Origin: Pseudomonadota bacterium
Lineage (GTDB): Bacteria > Pseudomonadota > Alphaproteobacteria > Rhodobacterales > Rhodobacteraceae
Assembly (NCBI GenBank): GCA_021845805.1
Contig: JAJZVD010000028.1
Span: 1 to 46,525 of the forward strand
Direction: 5' to 3'
Length of the DNA stretch: 46,525 bases
The notes beneath the pieces are model-generated. The model saw nothing but the letters and a program-made list of their open reading frames with translations, did no database searches and was not told the origin of the DNA. The position numbers and the translations under genes are program-made. Shown here piece by piece: positions 1 to 8,242 of this stretch (the first letter of the stretch is position 1; every line of letters begins with the position of its first letter).

Positions 1-947
1 ACCGCAAATACGCGGGCTCGTCCGACGAGATGGTGGCGCTGATGCGCTCGGGCGGGGGCGGGCAGTATGACCTGGTGTCGGCTTCGGGCGATGCCACGTT
101 GCGGCTGATCTACGGCGGCGACGTGCAGCCGATCGACGTGAACCTGATCCCGGATTACGCCAACTTCCTCGACAACCTGAAATCGCCGCCGCACAACACG
201 GTGAATGGGCTGCATTACGGGCTTTCCTATGAATGGGGCCCCAACGTGCTGATGTGGAACGCCGACAAGATCACGACGCCCCCCGACAGTTGGGCGGCGA
301 TCTACAACGACACCCACAAGGGCCAGATCACCGTGCCCGACAACGCGATCCAGATCGCCGACGCGGCCCTTTACCTGATGGCGACCAAGCCCGAGCTGGG
401 GATCAAGGACCCCTACGAGCTGACCCGGGCGCAGCTGGATGCCGCAACCAAGCTGCTGAGCGATCAGAGGCCGCTCATCAAGAAATACTGGGCGCTGGCC
501 AGCGACGAGATCGAGCTGTTCAAGAACGGCGATGCCATCATCGGCGCGGCCTGGCCCTACCAGACCAACGCGCTTCGGGCCGACAATGTGAACGTCATGG
601 ACACGGTGCCGAAAGAGGGTGCCACCGGCTGGGCCGACAGCTGGATGCTGGCCAGCAAGTCCAAGCACGTCATGTGTGCCTATCAGTTCATGAAATATGT
701 CTCGACCCCCGAGGTGCAGGCCCAGCAGGCGATCTACTTCGGCGAGACGCCCGCGAATGCCAAGGCCTGCGATGCGATGAACGCGCTGGAGGCGGGAAGC
801 TGCAGCAAGTATCACCTCGATGCGCCCGCCAGCTACTTCCAGCAGATCCACTTCTGGAAGACCCCGCTGCCGGACTGCGGGGACGGCCGGAAGGACTGCA
901 CCAGCTATGGCGACTGGCAGAAGGCCTGGCAGAAGGTGAAGGGCTGA
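1..947 (+). CDS. ABC transporter substrate-binding protein, spermidine/putrescine type (5' partial)
   Basis: This is the C-terminal part of a periplasmic solute-binding protein; the frame is open from the window edge, so the signal peptide and N-terminus are missing. It reads as a PotD-like fold (bacterial extracellular binding protein family used for polyamines and related organic cations). Recognisable stretches are GLSYEWGPNVLMWNADKI, the DSWAAIYN segment of lobe 1 and GWADSWMLASKSKH near the C-terminus, followed by the usual FMKYVSTPEVQAQ helix. It ends one base before the first permease gene, so the three genes form an operon. No ATPase gene follows; it may lie upstream of the window. 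The substrate cannot be read from the sequence. A methylated amine is conceivable given the nearby demethylase-like flavoenzyme, but that is inference. Confidence 0.9.
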   Translation, partial: RKYAGSSDEMVALMRSGGGGQYDLVSASGDATLRLIYGGDVQPIDVNLIPDYANFLDNLKSPPHNTVNGLHYGLSYEWGPNVLMWNADKITTPPDSWAAIYNDTHKGQITVPDNAIQIADAALYLMATKPELGIKDPYELTRAQLDAATKLLSDQRPLIKKYWALASDEIELFKNGDAIIGAAWPYQTNALRADNVNVMDTVPKEGATGWADSWMLASKSKHVMCAYQFMKYVSTPEVQAQQAIYFGETPANAKACDAMNALEAGSCSKYHLDAPASYFQQIHFWKTPLPDCGDGRKDCTSYGDWQKAWQKVKG

Positions 948-948
948 C

Positions 949-1839
949 ATGATCGGGGCGGGGGGCAGGTCGAACCGTCTTTCCGCCCTGTTCTGGCGGC
1001 AGCCGATGCTTGCGCTTGCGGGCCTCGCGCTGCCGCCGGTTCTCTGGCTGGTGCTGATCTACATCGCGGCGCTGGCGGTGCTTTTCGTCGCGGCCTTCTG
1101 GTCGGTCGACGATTTCACCGGCGAGATCGTCCGCACCTGGACGGTCAGGAACTTCACCGAACTGGCCGCATCGCCCACCTACCGCACGATTGCCCTGCGC
1201 ACCATCGGCATGGCCGCGCTGGTGACGCTGACCGATGCGGTGCTGGCCTTTCCGGTGGCCTACTTCATGGCCCGCGTGGCCGGGCGGCGGCTGCGGCTGG
1301 TGCTCGTCACCCTGGTCGTGCTGCCGCTCTGGTCCAGTTACCTGGCGCGCGTCTATGCTTGGCGGCTGATTCTGGCGCATGACGGCGCGCTGAACTGGGG
1401 GCTGCGCGCGCTGGGCCTGCCTGCGGCCGAGATCGGCTATACCAACTGGGCGATGTGGATCGTCTTCAGCTACATCTGGCTGCCCTTCATGATCATGCCG
1501 GTCTATGCCGCACTGGAGCGCATACCGCCCTCGTTCTTCGAGGCCTCGCAGGATCTGGGCGCGCGGGGGTGGCGGACGCTGCGCCGGGTGGTCTTGCCGC
1601 TGGCGATGCCGGGGCTGATCGCGGGGTCGATCTTCACCTTCTCGCTGACGCTGGGCGATTACATCACGCCGGTGCTGGTGGGCGGGCCGGGATCCGATTT
1701 CATCGGCAACGTGGTCTATTCCAATGTGGGTGTGGCCAACAACATTCCCTTTGCCGCGGCCTATGCCACCGTGCCGCTGGTGCTGATGGGGCTGTACCTG
1801 TGGCTGGCGCGCCGGCTTGGCGCCTTCGAGGTGCTGTGA
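949..1839 (+). CDS. ABC transporter permease, PotB-like (spermidine/putrescine family)
   Basis: Inner-membrane permease of a binding-protein-dependent ABC importer, 296 residues. A hydrophobic first segment (around residues 25-50) is followed by a periplasmic loop and further membrane segments. The EAA cytoplasmic loop that contacts the ATPase reads EASQDLGARGWRTLRRVVLP (about residues 195-215). The motif DYITPVLVGGPGSDFIGNVV is typical of PotB/PotH-type permeases. The start ATG lies one base after the binding-protein stop, and the stop overlaps the next ATG (TGATG), so translation is probably coupled. It pairs with the following permease as a heterodimer. Confidence 0.92.
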   Translation: MIGAGGRSNRLSALFWRQPMLALAGLALPPVLWLVLIYIAALAVLFVAAFWSVDDFTGEIVRTWTVRNFTELAASPTYRTIALRTIGMAALVTLTDAVLAFPVAYFMARVAGRRLRLVLVTLVVLPLWSSYLARVYAWRLILAHDGALNWGLRALGLPAAEIGYTNWAMWIVFSYIWLPFMIMPVYAALERIPPSFFEASQDLGARGWRTLRRVVLPLAMPGLIAGSIFTFSLTLGDYITPVLVGGPGSDFIGNVVYSNVGVANNIPFAAAYATVPLVLMGLYLWLARRLGAFEVL

Positions 1840-2627
1840 TGGAAAGCCGGGCGACGCGCATCCTTCTCGGGGTCTGGGTGGCGCTGGTGCTGGCCTTCCT
1901 GTTCGTGCCGATCCTGCTGATCGCGCTTTACGCCTTCAACGCCTCCAACGTGCAAAGCTGGCCGATCCGCGGCCTGTCGCTGCAATGGTTCCCCGCGACC
2001 TGGGCCAATGGCGAGGTGCGCGCGGCGCTGTGGCTCTCGATCCGGGCCGGGCTGATCGCGACCGCGCTGGCGGTGATCCTGGGGACCGCGGCGGCCTTTG
2101 CGGTGCACCGCTACCGCTTTCCCGGACGCGACGCGCTGAGCTTTGCCGTGGTGCTGCCCATCGCGCTGCCAGGCATCATCACCGGCATGGCGCTGAACTC
2201 GTTCTTCGTCTTCTGGGGCATGCAACTGTCGTTCTGGACCATCGTGATCGGCCACGCGACCTTTTGCATCGTGATCGTCTACAACAACGTGCTGGCCCGC
2301 CTGCGCCGGGTGCCGCGGTCGCTGACGGAAGCGTCGATGGATCTGGGCGCGGGCCCCTGGATGACGTTCCGCCGGGTCACCTTTCCGGCGATTTCCACCG
2401 CGCTGATCGCCGGGGCGCTGTTGGCCTTTGCGCTGAGCTTTGACGAGGTGATCGTGACCACCTTCACCGCCGGGGCGCAGAACACGTTGCCGCTGTGGAT
2501 CTTCGGCGCGATCCGGCTGGGGCAGGAACTGCCCGAGGTGAACGTGATCGTGCTGGCGGTTCTGGCGCTGACGGCGGTGCCGGTGTGGCTGGCCTATCGC
2601 GTGACGATGGACCCCGACGGGCGGTAG
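1839..2627 (+). CDS. ABC transporter permease, PotC-like (spermidine/putrescine family)
   Basis: Second inner-membrane permease of the same importer, 262 residues from the ATG that overlaps the preceding stop codon. A much longer open frame exists upstream, but the overlap and the typical N-terminal membrane segment (VWVALVLAFLFVPILLIALY) fix the start here. The EAA loop reads EASMDLGAGPWMTFRRVTFP. The FALSFDEVIVTTFTAG stretch that follows is characteristic of PotC/PotI proteins. The gene ends 9 bp before the stop of the convergent flavoenzyme gene, with no obvious terminator hairpin between them. Confidence 0.92.
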   Translation: MESRATRILLGVWVALVLAFLFVPILLIALYAFNASNVQSWPIRGLSLQWFPATWANGEVRAALWLSIRAGLIATALAVILGTAAAFAVHRYRFPGRDALSFAVVLPIALPGIITGMALNSFFVFWGMQLSFWTIVIGHATFCIVIVYNNVLARLRRVPRSLTEASMDLGAGPWMTFRRVTFPAISTALIAGALLAFALSFDEVIVTTFTAGAQNTLPLWIFGAIRLGQELPEVNVIVLAVLALTAVPVWLAYRVTMDPDGR

Positions 2628-2636
2628 GGCGCGGTC

Positions 2637-4589
2637 CTACACCGCCCAGCCCGCCTTCAACCCCTCATAGACCGCCTCTTCCGCCGTGCGGGGGGCCAGG
2701 CAGTCGCCCGCCATGTGCAGCTCGATCCCCAGTGCGCGGATCGTGTCCGACAGTTCGTCGCGCGGGATGTGGCCCAGCGACAGGACGAGGGTTGCGACCC
2801 CCTCGACCTCGACCGCGTCGCCCGCGGCGGTGTGCTGCAGGAAGACCGTATCGCCTGCCGTTCCGTAAAGCCGCAGATAGGGCCGCACCTCGACGCCTGC
2901 GCGGTGCAGGTCGGCGGCCAGCGTGTCGCGGACGTAAAGCGGCAGCACTTCGCCCGCATGGGTGCCCGCGACCGCCAGCGTCACCCGGCTGCCCGCCCGT
3001 GCCAGACGTTCGGCGATGCCCGGCCCGATCCAGTCGCCACGCCAGTCGGCCACCACCACACGCCCGCCCGCGTGCGCCTCGCCCCGCAGGATCTGCCAGG
3101 CGGTGACGATCTGCACCTCGCCGTCGGTCGGCAGGTCCGGGACCCTTGGCGTGGCGCCGGTGGCCAGGATCACCGCGTCGGGGGCCTCGGCCCGGATCAG
3201 CGCGGCATCGACCGGCGCGCCGCGGTGGATGCGGACCTGCGCGCGTTCCAGCTCGCGCGCGAAATTGGTGACGATGCCGCCGAACTCGGCCCGCTTCGGC
3301 AGCAGTTGCGCCAGCAGCACCTGCCCGCCAAGCTGCGGCGCCGCATCGTAAAGCGTCACCTCATGCCCGCGCGCCGCCGCCGTCACCGCCGCCTTCATCC
3401 CGGCCGGGCCGCCGCCCACCACCATCACGCGCTTGCGGCGGGCGGCGGGGGAGGGGGCGCCATAGACAAGCTCGCGCCCGGTTTCCGGCCGCTGGATGCA
3501 ACTGATCGGCAGGCCGCGGTGGAAATGGCCGATGCAGGCCTGGTTGCAGCCGATGCAGGCGCGGATGTCGTCCACCGCCCCGGCCCGCGCCTTTGCTGGC
3601 ATCTCGGGGTCGGCGATCATCGCCCGGGTCATCCCGCAGACATCGGCCTGCCCGGCGGCCAGGATCGCCTCGGCCTCCTGCGGCTGGTTGATCCGGCCCG
3701 CCACGAACACCGGAACCCGCAGCGCCTTGCGGAACCGGCCCGCGTCGGGCGCCACATAGCCCGGCGCGAAGGCCATCGGCGGCGCGATATGCACCGCGCC
3801 GCCCAGCGAGGCCGAGGTGCCGGTGGTCACGTTCACATAATCCAGGCCGTCCTGTAGCGCGACGCAGGCCTCCAGCGCCTCGGCCGGGGTCAGCCCCTCG
3901 TCGTCGCGCTCGCCCGCGCTGATCCGAAGGCCGATGACGAACCGCGCGTCTGTCGCCGCGCGGATGGCGGCCAGCACCTCGGCCAGAAAGCGCAGCCGCC
4001 CGGCCGCGTCGCCACCATAGGCATCCTGGCGCAGGTTCACCCGCGGGTTCAGGAACTGGGCGGGCAGGTAGCCGTGGCTGGCCACCACCTCGACCCCGTC
4101 CAGCCCCGCGGCCCACATCCGCCGCGCCGCCGCCGCGTAACCGGCGATGATCTCGGCGATCAGCGGCAGGTCCAGCGCGCGGGGCATGACGTGGAAGCGT
4201 TCGTTGGGGCTGACCGAGGGGGCATAGGCGACGGCAAGCAGGCCGTCGGCGCTTTCCATGATCTCGCGCCCGGGGTGGAAGAGTTGCGAGAAGATGGCGC
4301 AGCCCTCGGCGTGGATGGCCTCGGCCAGAGCGCGGTAGCCGGGGATGCAATCGTCTGTCGTCGCCATCAGCAGATGCGACGTGTAGCGCGCGGTGTCATG
4401 CACGCCCGCCACCTGCGTCACGATCAGCCCGGCGCCCCCCCGGGCGCGGGCCCGGTGATAGGCGATCAGTGCCGCGTTCACCGTGCCGTCGGTGGGCAGC
4501 GTCGTGTCATGGCCGGTGGACATGATCCGGTTGCGCAGCGTCGTGCCGCGGAGGGTCAGCGGCTGGAACAGGTGGGGAAAGGCCGTCAT
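2637..4589 (-). CDS. NADH:flavin oxidoreductase, TMADH / 2,4-dienoyl-CoA reductase family (possible N-methyl amine demethylase)
   Basis: A 650-residue FMN, [4Fe-4S] and FAD enzyme. The N-terminal half is an old-yellow-enzyme TIM barrel (LFQPLTLRGTTLRNRI near the start, SHGYLPAQFLNPRVNLR around residue 170). It is followed by a cluster site with spacing C-x2-C-x3-C-x11-C (begins CIGCNQAC). The C-terminal half carries a dinucleotide fold, VVGGGPAGMKAAV. The length matches trimethylamine dehydrogenase, dienoyl-CoA reductase and the N-methylproline (stachydrine pathway) demethylases. I chose the ATG giving MTAFPHLF because a GGAG-type ribosome site precedes it; an in-frame extension of 22 residues looks noncoding. 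It converges on a polyamine-type transporter, which makes a methylated amine a plausible substrate, but this is inference. Confidence 0.88.
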   Translation of the reverse strand: MTAFPHLFQPLTLRGTTLRNRIMSTGHDTTLPTDGTVNAALIAYHRARARGGAGLIVTQVAGVHDTARYTSHLLMATTDDCIPGYRALAEAIHAEGCAIFSQLFHPGREIMESADGLLAVAYAPSVSPNERFHVMPRALDLPLIAEIIAGYAAAARRMWAAGLDGVEVVASHGYLPAQFLNPRVNLRQDAYGGDAAGRLRFLAEVLAAIRAATDARFVIGLRISAGERDDEGLTPAEALEACVALQDGLDYVNVTTGTSASLGGAVHIAPPMAFAPGYVAPDAGRFRKALRVPVFVAGRINQPQEAEAILAAGQADVCGMTRAMIADPEMPAKARAGAVDDIRACIGCNQACIGHFHRGLPISCIQRPETGRELVYGAPSPAARRKRVMVVGGGPAGMKAAVTAAARGHEVTLYDAAPQLGGQVLLAQLLPKRAEFGGIVTNFARELERAQVRIHRGAPVDAALIRAEAPDAVILATGATPRVPDLPTDGEVQIVTAWQILRGEAHAGGRVVVADWRGDWIGPGIAERLARAGSRVTLAVAGTHAGEVLPLYVRDTLAADLHRAGVEVRPYLRLYGTAGDTVFLQHTAAGDAVEVEGVATLVLSLGHIPRDELSDTIRALGIELHMAGDCLAPRTAEEAVYEGLKAGWAV

Positions 4590-4685
4590 CGAAAGCTCCG
4601 CCGGACAGGAGCGCCGGGCGGGGCGGAGGGTGGCGCGGCGGCGGGGAAAGATCAACCGCCGCGCGGGGCTTTCCGGGCGGCGCCC

Positions 4686-5117
4686 TTACGCGCGCGCCGC
4701 GGCGGGCGCCATCCGTTGCAGCAGCGGCCAGGCGATCATCCCGCCCACCATGGCAAGCGTGAAGACCACCGCGGGCAGGCCCGCCCAGCCCACGACAGCG
4801 AGCGCGGGGCCGGGGCAGAAGCCCGCCATCGCCCAGCCCAGCCCGAAGAGGACCGAGCCGCCGATCAACCGCGCGTCGATCCGCTGTTCGGGCAACGCGG
4901 GGATCGGATCGCTGAACAGCGCACGCCCCCGCCGCGCCGCGATCCGCCAGGCCAGCACCATGGGCAGGATCGCCCCGCCCAGCACGAAGGCCAGCGTGGG
5001 GTCCCAGGCGCCCCCAAGGTCAAGCCAGCCCTGCACCTTTGCGGTGTCGGTCATGCCAGAGATCAGAAGGCCCAGCCCGAAGAGCCCGCCCGACAGGAAC
5101 GAGGTCAAAAGCCGCAT
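4686..5117 (-). CDS. YeeE/YedE family sulfur-compound transporter, second half (PmpB-like)
   Basis: A 143-residue membrane protein, the C-terminal half of a YeeE/YedE (TsuA-like) transporter split over two genes. It has four or so hydrophobic segments and the family motifs LSGGLFGLGLLISGMTDTAKV at the N-terminus and GLGWAMAGFCPGPAL around residues 97-112. The Cys in GFCPGPA matches the conserved cysteine that relays thiosulfate or other sulfane sulfur in the full-length transporters. The start overlaps the stop of the partner gene by ATGA, so the two halves are probably made in equal amounts. The role in uptake of reduced sulfur compounds is inferred from the family. Confidence 0.9.
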   Translation of the reverse strand: MRLLTSFLSGGLFGLGLLISGMTDTAKVQGWLDLGGAWDPTLAFVLGGAILPMVLAWRIAARRGRALFSDPIPALPEQRIDARLIGGSVLFGLGWAMAGFCPGPALAVVGWAGLPAVVFTLAMVGGMIAWPLLQRMAPAAARA

Positions 5118-5557
5118 CAGAACGCTCCCAGCAGGTGACGGCCGACGTAGAGGGCGGCGAAGCCCGCGGCCAGGTAGACCAGCGTCGCCACGATGCTGCG
5201 GAGCGACAGGCGCGACATCCCGCAGACCCCGTGCCCCGAGGTGCAGCCGTTGGCGATCCGGGTGCCAAGGCCCACCAGCAACCCCGCCACCACCATCAGG
5301 GCAAGGTTGCCGCTGAGATGCGTCGCAGGCGCGCCGCGCACGGCCACCATCAGCGCAGGCACACCGATCAGCGCGGCCAGAAAGGCCAGCCGTTCGCCCG
5401 GGTTGCCCGCGCCCGAGCCGTCGACGAGGCCGCCCAGGATGCCGCTGGCGCCCATGATCCGCCCGTTGACGAGCAGAAGCAGCGCCGCCGCGCCGCCGAT
5501 CATCAGCCCGCCAGCAAGCCCGAAAAGCCAGGCAGGCGGGATCTGGGTCAGAAGCAT
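5117..5557 (-). CDS. YeeE/YedE family sulfur-compound transporter, first half (PmpA-like)
   Basis: N-terminal half of the split YeeE/YedE transporter, 146 residues from the ATG giving MLLTQIPPAW. This start follows a GGAAAGGA ribosome site, while an in-frame extension of 20 residues lacks family-like sequence. Hydrophobic segments include LAGGLMIGGAAALLLLVNGR. The conserved motifs are GASGILGG (about residue 35) and GTRIANGCTSGHGVCGMSRL (about residues 100-120), the latter holding the paired cysteines expected for sulfur relay. In related bacteria such pairs often sit beside an ArsR-type sulfide sensor; none is encoded next to it here. Confidence 0.9.
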   Translation of the reverse strand: MLLTQIPPAWLFGLAGGLMIGGAAALLLLVNGRIMGASGILGGLVDGSGAGNPGERLAFLAALIGVPALMVAVRGAPATHLSGNLALMVVAGLLVGLGTRIANGCTSGHGVCGMSRLSLRSIVATLVYLAAGFAALYVGRHLLGAF

Positions 5558-6036
5558 GGGTGCGGTCCTTTCCTGCGGGCCCCCGGGGCCATATGCCATG
5601 ATGGGTATGTAGTCCAACTGGCTAATTCATTCCAATCATTGGCAGAAAATAAGACCGGGATTCCCGGGCGGCAAGGCCGGGCGGGAGGGTCTTCCGCCGC
5701 GGGGGCCCGGGCCGGAACGCGGTGCCCGATCGGGGCGGCAGGCGGGAAAGATTCCCGTAACGGCCCCGGTTCCGGCGCCTCGGCAAGGCGGACGTTTTCC
5801 TGTGGAGGCAAGGCCGGGAACCACGTTGTTCCGGGCGCAGAATTTACGCACTCGCTGTCGGCGCAGGCGCGGCTCTTCCGCATGCGCCGCGCGGGCCGCC
5901 CGTTCCAGCGTGACCGGCGCGTTGCTTACAAAGATGTAACCCACGCGCCCGTGGACGCGCGGCGCGCTTTGGCGTATCGACCGGCCGTCCGGGGAGATGC
6001 GGCCGCTGGGGCTGCCGGGGCGAGGAGATGCGGGTC
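5558..6036. other. Intergenic region between pmpAB-like operon and acvB
   Basis: No supported gene lies in these 479 bases. The part next to the transporter is A/T-richer and presumably holds its leftward promoter. It contains the palindrome CCAATCATTGG at 5632-5642. Nearer acvB there is an inverted repeat TTACA-AAGA-TGTAA at 5926-5939 that could be an operator. Open frames on both strands have no recognisable protein features and overlap each other, so I treat them as chance frames in GC-rich DNA. Confidence 0.6.
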
Positions 6037-7479
6037 ATGCGGCAAGCCGGTCGGCGCCATCTGTGGCGGCGGGTGCTCGCGGTCGTTTCGGTGCTGGTGC
6101 TGGGGGGCCTGGGCGGCACGGCCTGGTGGCTTTTGCGGCCGCCGCCGCCGAGCTTCATGCTGCTGGACCGGGTGGCGCTGCCCGCGGGCGTGGCCAGGGG
6201 CGTGGTCTTCCTCTTTTCCGGCGCCGATGGCTGGCAGCCCGCCGATGCGGCCGTGCAGACCCGGCTCAGGGCGCAGGGGCTGGTCGTCGTGGGGGTCGAC
6301 ACGCCGCGCTATCTGCGGCGCATCGCCGACCGCGCCGGTGGCTGCGCCTACATGGTGTCCGACATCGAGGCGCTGGCCCAGCGGTTCCAGCGCGACACCG
6401 GCTCGCAGAGCTATGTGGCGCCGGTCGTTGCGGGACGGGGGCTGGGCGGGGGGCTTGCGCTTGACATGGTGGACCAGACGCCCGCCGTCACGATCGGCGG
6501 CACGGTGGCGGTGGACCCGCAGGCCGCGGTGCCCTTCCCGGTCGAACTGTGCACCCCCGCGGGGTACCTGACCCTGCCCGCGGGGCAGGTCTATGCGCTG
6601 GGCAAGGGCGCGCAGCCGGACCCGGTTTCCATCCTGCTGACACCGGGGGCGACGGCGGACGTGCGGGCCCGGGCGGCGGCATTCGCGGCGGGGTCGGCCG
6701 ACGTGACCTTGATCGCCGCCGCGGCAGACCCCGCGCCCGAGGTGGCGGCGATCGCGCAGCGCGTGGCCTCGGCCACCCAGGCGCGCAACGCCCTGCCGGT
6801 CAAGGTACTGAGCGCCCAGCCCCGGCATGACGTGATGGCGGTGATCCTGTCGGGAGACGGCGGCTGGCGCGACATCGATTCGTCGATCGGCACGGCGCTT
6901 CAGGCCGATGGCGTGCCGGTGGTGGGGGTGGATTCGCTGCGGTACTTCTGGCGCACCCGCACGCCCGAAGGCACGGCCCAGGATCTCGCCGCGCTGATCG
7001 ACCGCTATCGCACCGCCTGGCGGGTGAAGAACGTGATGCTGGTCGGCTATTCCTTCGGGGCCGATGTGCTGCCTGCCACTTACCTCGCCCTGCCGCGGCC
7101 GGTGCGCCGGTCGATCCTGGCGGTGGGGCTGCTGGGATTTTCGCCGCAGGCCGACTGGCAGATCACGGTCGCGGGCTGGCTGGGCTCGCATCGCGGGGAT
7201 GCCACGCCGACGCTGCCAGCCGCCGGGGCGCTGCCGATGTGGAAGGTGTTCTGCGTCCATGGCAAGAACGAGGGCGACAGCGCCTGTCCGCAACTGGTGG
7301 CGGATGGGGCCGAGGCGTTGGAGACGCGGGGCGGGCACCATTTCGGCGGCGATTACAGAGGGGTGGAACGGGCGCTGCTGGCCGCCTATGACACCCGCCG
7401 CCGCGCGGCCGAAACGCGGCCGGCCAAGCCCGGGCCGGTTGCCATGGCAGGCCCCGCGCTGGAGTCCATGACGCAGTAG
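6037..7479 (+). CDS. acvB: AcvB/VirJ family protein (periplasmic, predicted lysyl-phosphatidylglycerol hydrolase)
   Basis: A 480-residue exported protein: a basic N-terminus and one hydrophobic stretch (about residues 12-30) suggest a signal peptide or anchor. Two alpha/beta-hydrolase-like lobes follow. The C-terminal lobe is the VirJ domain, with LSGDGGWRDID at its start, VVGVDSLRYFW, and the nucleophile elbow VGYSFGAD (Ser339). The N-terminal lobe repeats the pattern (FLFSGADGWQPAD, VVGVDTPRYL), but its elbow reads VAGRGLGGG with no serine. Agrobacterium AcvB cleaves lysyl-phosphatidylglycerol and is usually paired with lpiA; no lpiA is visible here. GAGGAG directly abuts an earlier ATG at 6028, so the ATG at 6037, nine bases further on, is the better start. 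Confidence 0.85.
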   Translation: MRQAGRRHLWRRVLAVVSVLVLGGLGGTAWWLLRPPPPSFMLLDRVALPAGVARGVVFLFSGADGWQPADAAVQTRLRAQGLVVVGVDTPRYLRRIADRAGGCAYMVSDIEALAQRFQRDTGSQSYVAPVVAGRGLGGGLALDMVDQTPAVTIGGTVAVDPQAAVPFPVELCTPAGYLTLPAGQVYALGKGAQPDPVSILLTPGATADVRARAAAFAAGSADVTLIAAAADPAPEVAAIAQRVASATQARNALPVKVLSAQPRHDVMAVILSGDGGWRDIDSSIGTALQADGVPVVGVDSLRYFWRTRTPEGTAQDLAALIDRYRTAWRVKNVMLVGYSFGADVLPATYLALPRPVRRSILAVGLLGFSPQADWQITVAGWLGSHRGDATPTLPAAGALPMWKVFCVHGKNEGDSACPQLVADGAEALETRGGHHFGGDYRGVERALLAAYDTRRRAAETRPAKPGPVAMAGPALESMTQ

Positions 7480-7500
7480 CATCGCCAGAGGCCGATGCGC

Positions 7501-7522
7501 CCGACGTGCGCCCGCACGTCGG
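7501..7522. terminator. Bidirectional hairpin between acvB and thiX
   Basis: CCGACGTGC and GCACGTCGG form a perfect 9-bp stem around a GCCC loop, exactly filling the space before the thiX stop codon. The genes on both sides converge on it. There is no clear T-tract, so termination strength is uncertain. Confidence 0.6.
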
Positions 7523-8242
7523 TCAGGGGGTGCGCAGGCGGCGCGCGATCCAGCCCGCGGCGGCATAAAGCGCCAGCGTCAGCCCGACCAGCACGAACAG
7601 TGCGGCGAACATCAGGTCGGCGTGGCTGCGCGCGTTGGCCATCAGCATGACATAGCCCAGCCCCTGCGCCGCCCCCACCCATTCGCCGATGACCGCGCCG
7701 ATCGGGGCATAGACGGCGGCCACCCCGAGGCCTGCGCCAAGCGCGGGCAGCGCGTGCGGAATGCGCAGAAGCCACAGTCTGCGCCAGGGCCCGGCACGGG
7801 CGATCCGGCCCAGGTCCAGCAGCCCCTCGGGCGTGGCCAGCAGCCCGTCCAGAAAGACCGAGGCCAGCGGGAAGAACACGATCAGCACGGTGATCAGGAT
7901 CTTGGGCGCCAGGCCATAGCCCAGCCACAGCGTCAGCACCGGGGCCAGCGCGAAGATCGGGATCGCCTGGCTCAGCACCAGCACGGGCTTCAGGAACCGC
8001 CGCAGCCGGTCCGACAGCGCCATCGCCACCGCCACCGCGCAGCCCGTCAGCGTGCCAAGGACCAGCCCGGCCAGCACCTCGCCCGCGGTCACTGCGGCGT
8101 TCAGGGCCAGAACGTCCAGGTTCGCGCGGGCGGCGGCCAGCACCATCAGCGGCGGCGGCAGGATGAAGGGCGGCACGCCGGTCAGGCTGACCACCGCCTG
8201 CCAGAGCGCCACCAGAAAGATGACCGGCCCCAGCGCCTTCAT
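7523..8242 (-). CDS. thiX: ABC transporter permease ThiX (thiamin pyrimidine precursor uptake)
   Basis: Inner-membrane permease of the SsuC/TauC-like family, 239 residues with six or so hydrophobic segments. The EAA loop lies around residues 135-165 (LLDLGRIARAGPWRRLWLLR). It is the last gene of the thi operon and overlaps thiZ by 4 bp. Together with ThiY and ThiZ it forms an importer that, in families with this gene order, carries the hydroxymethylpyrimidine moiety of thiamin or a formylated breakdown product. Assignment rests on operon context and the TPP riboswitch rather than on permease-specific residues. Confidence 0.87.
   Translation of the reverse strand: MKALGPVIFLVALWQAVVSLTGVPPFILPPPLMVLAAARANLDVLALNAAVTAGEVLAGLVLGTLTGCAVAVAMALSDRLRRFLKPVLVLSQAIPIFALAPVLTLWLGYGLAPKILITVLIVFFPLASVFLDGLLATPEGLLDLGRIARAGPWRRLWLLRIPHALPALGAGLGVAAVYAPIGAVIGEWVGAAQGLGYVMLMANARSHADLMFAALFVLVGLTLALYAAAGWIARRLRTP

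Noticed and set aside
5926-7566. 546-residue open frame on the minus strand
   Set aside because: Antisense to acvB; no motifs.
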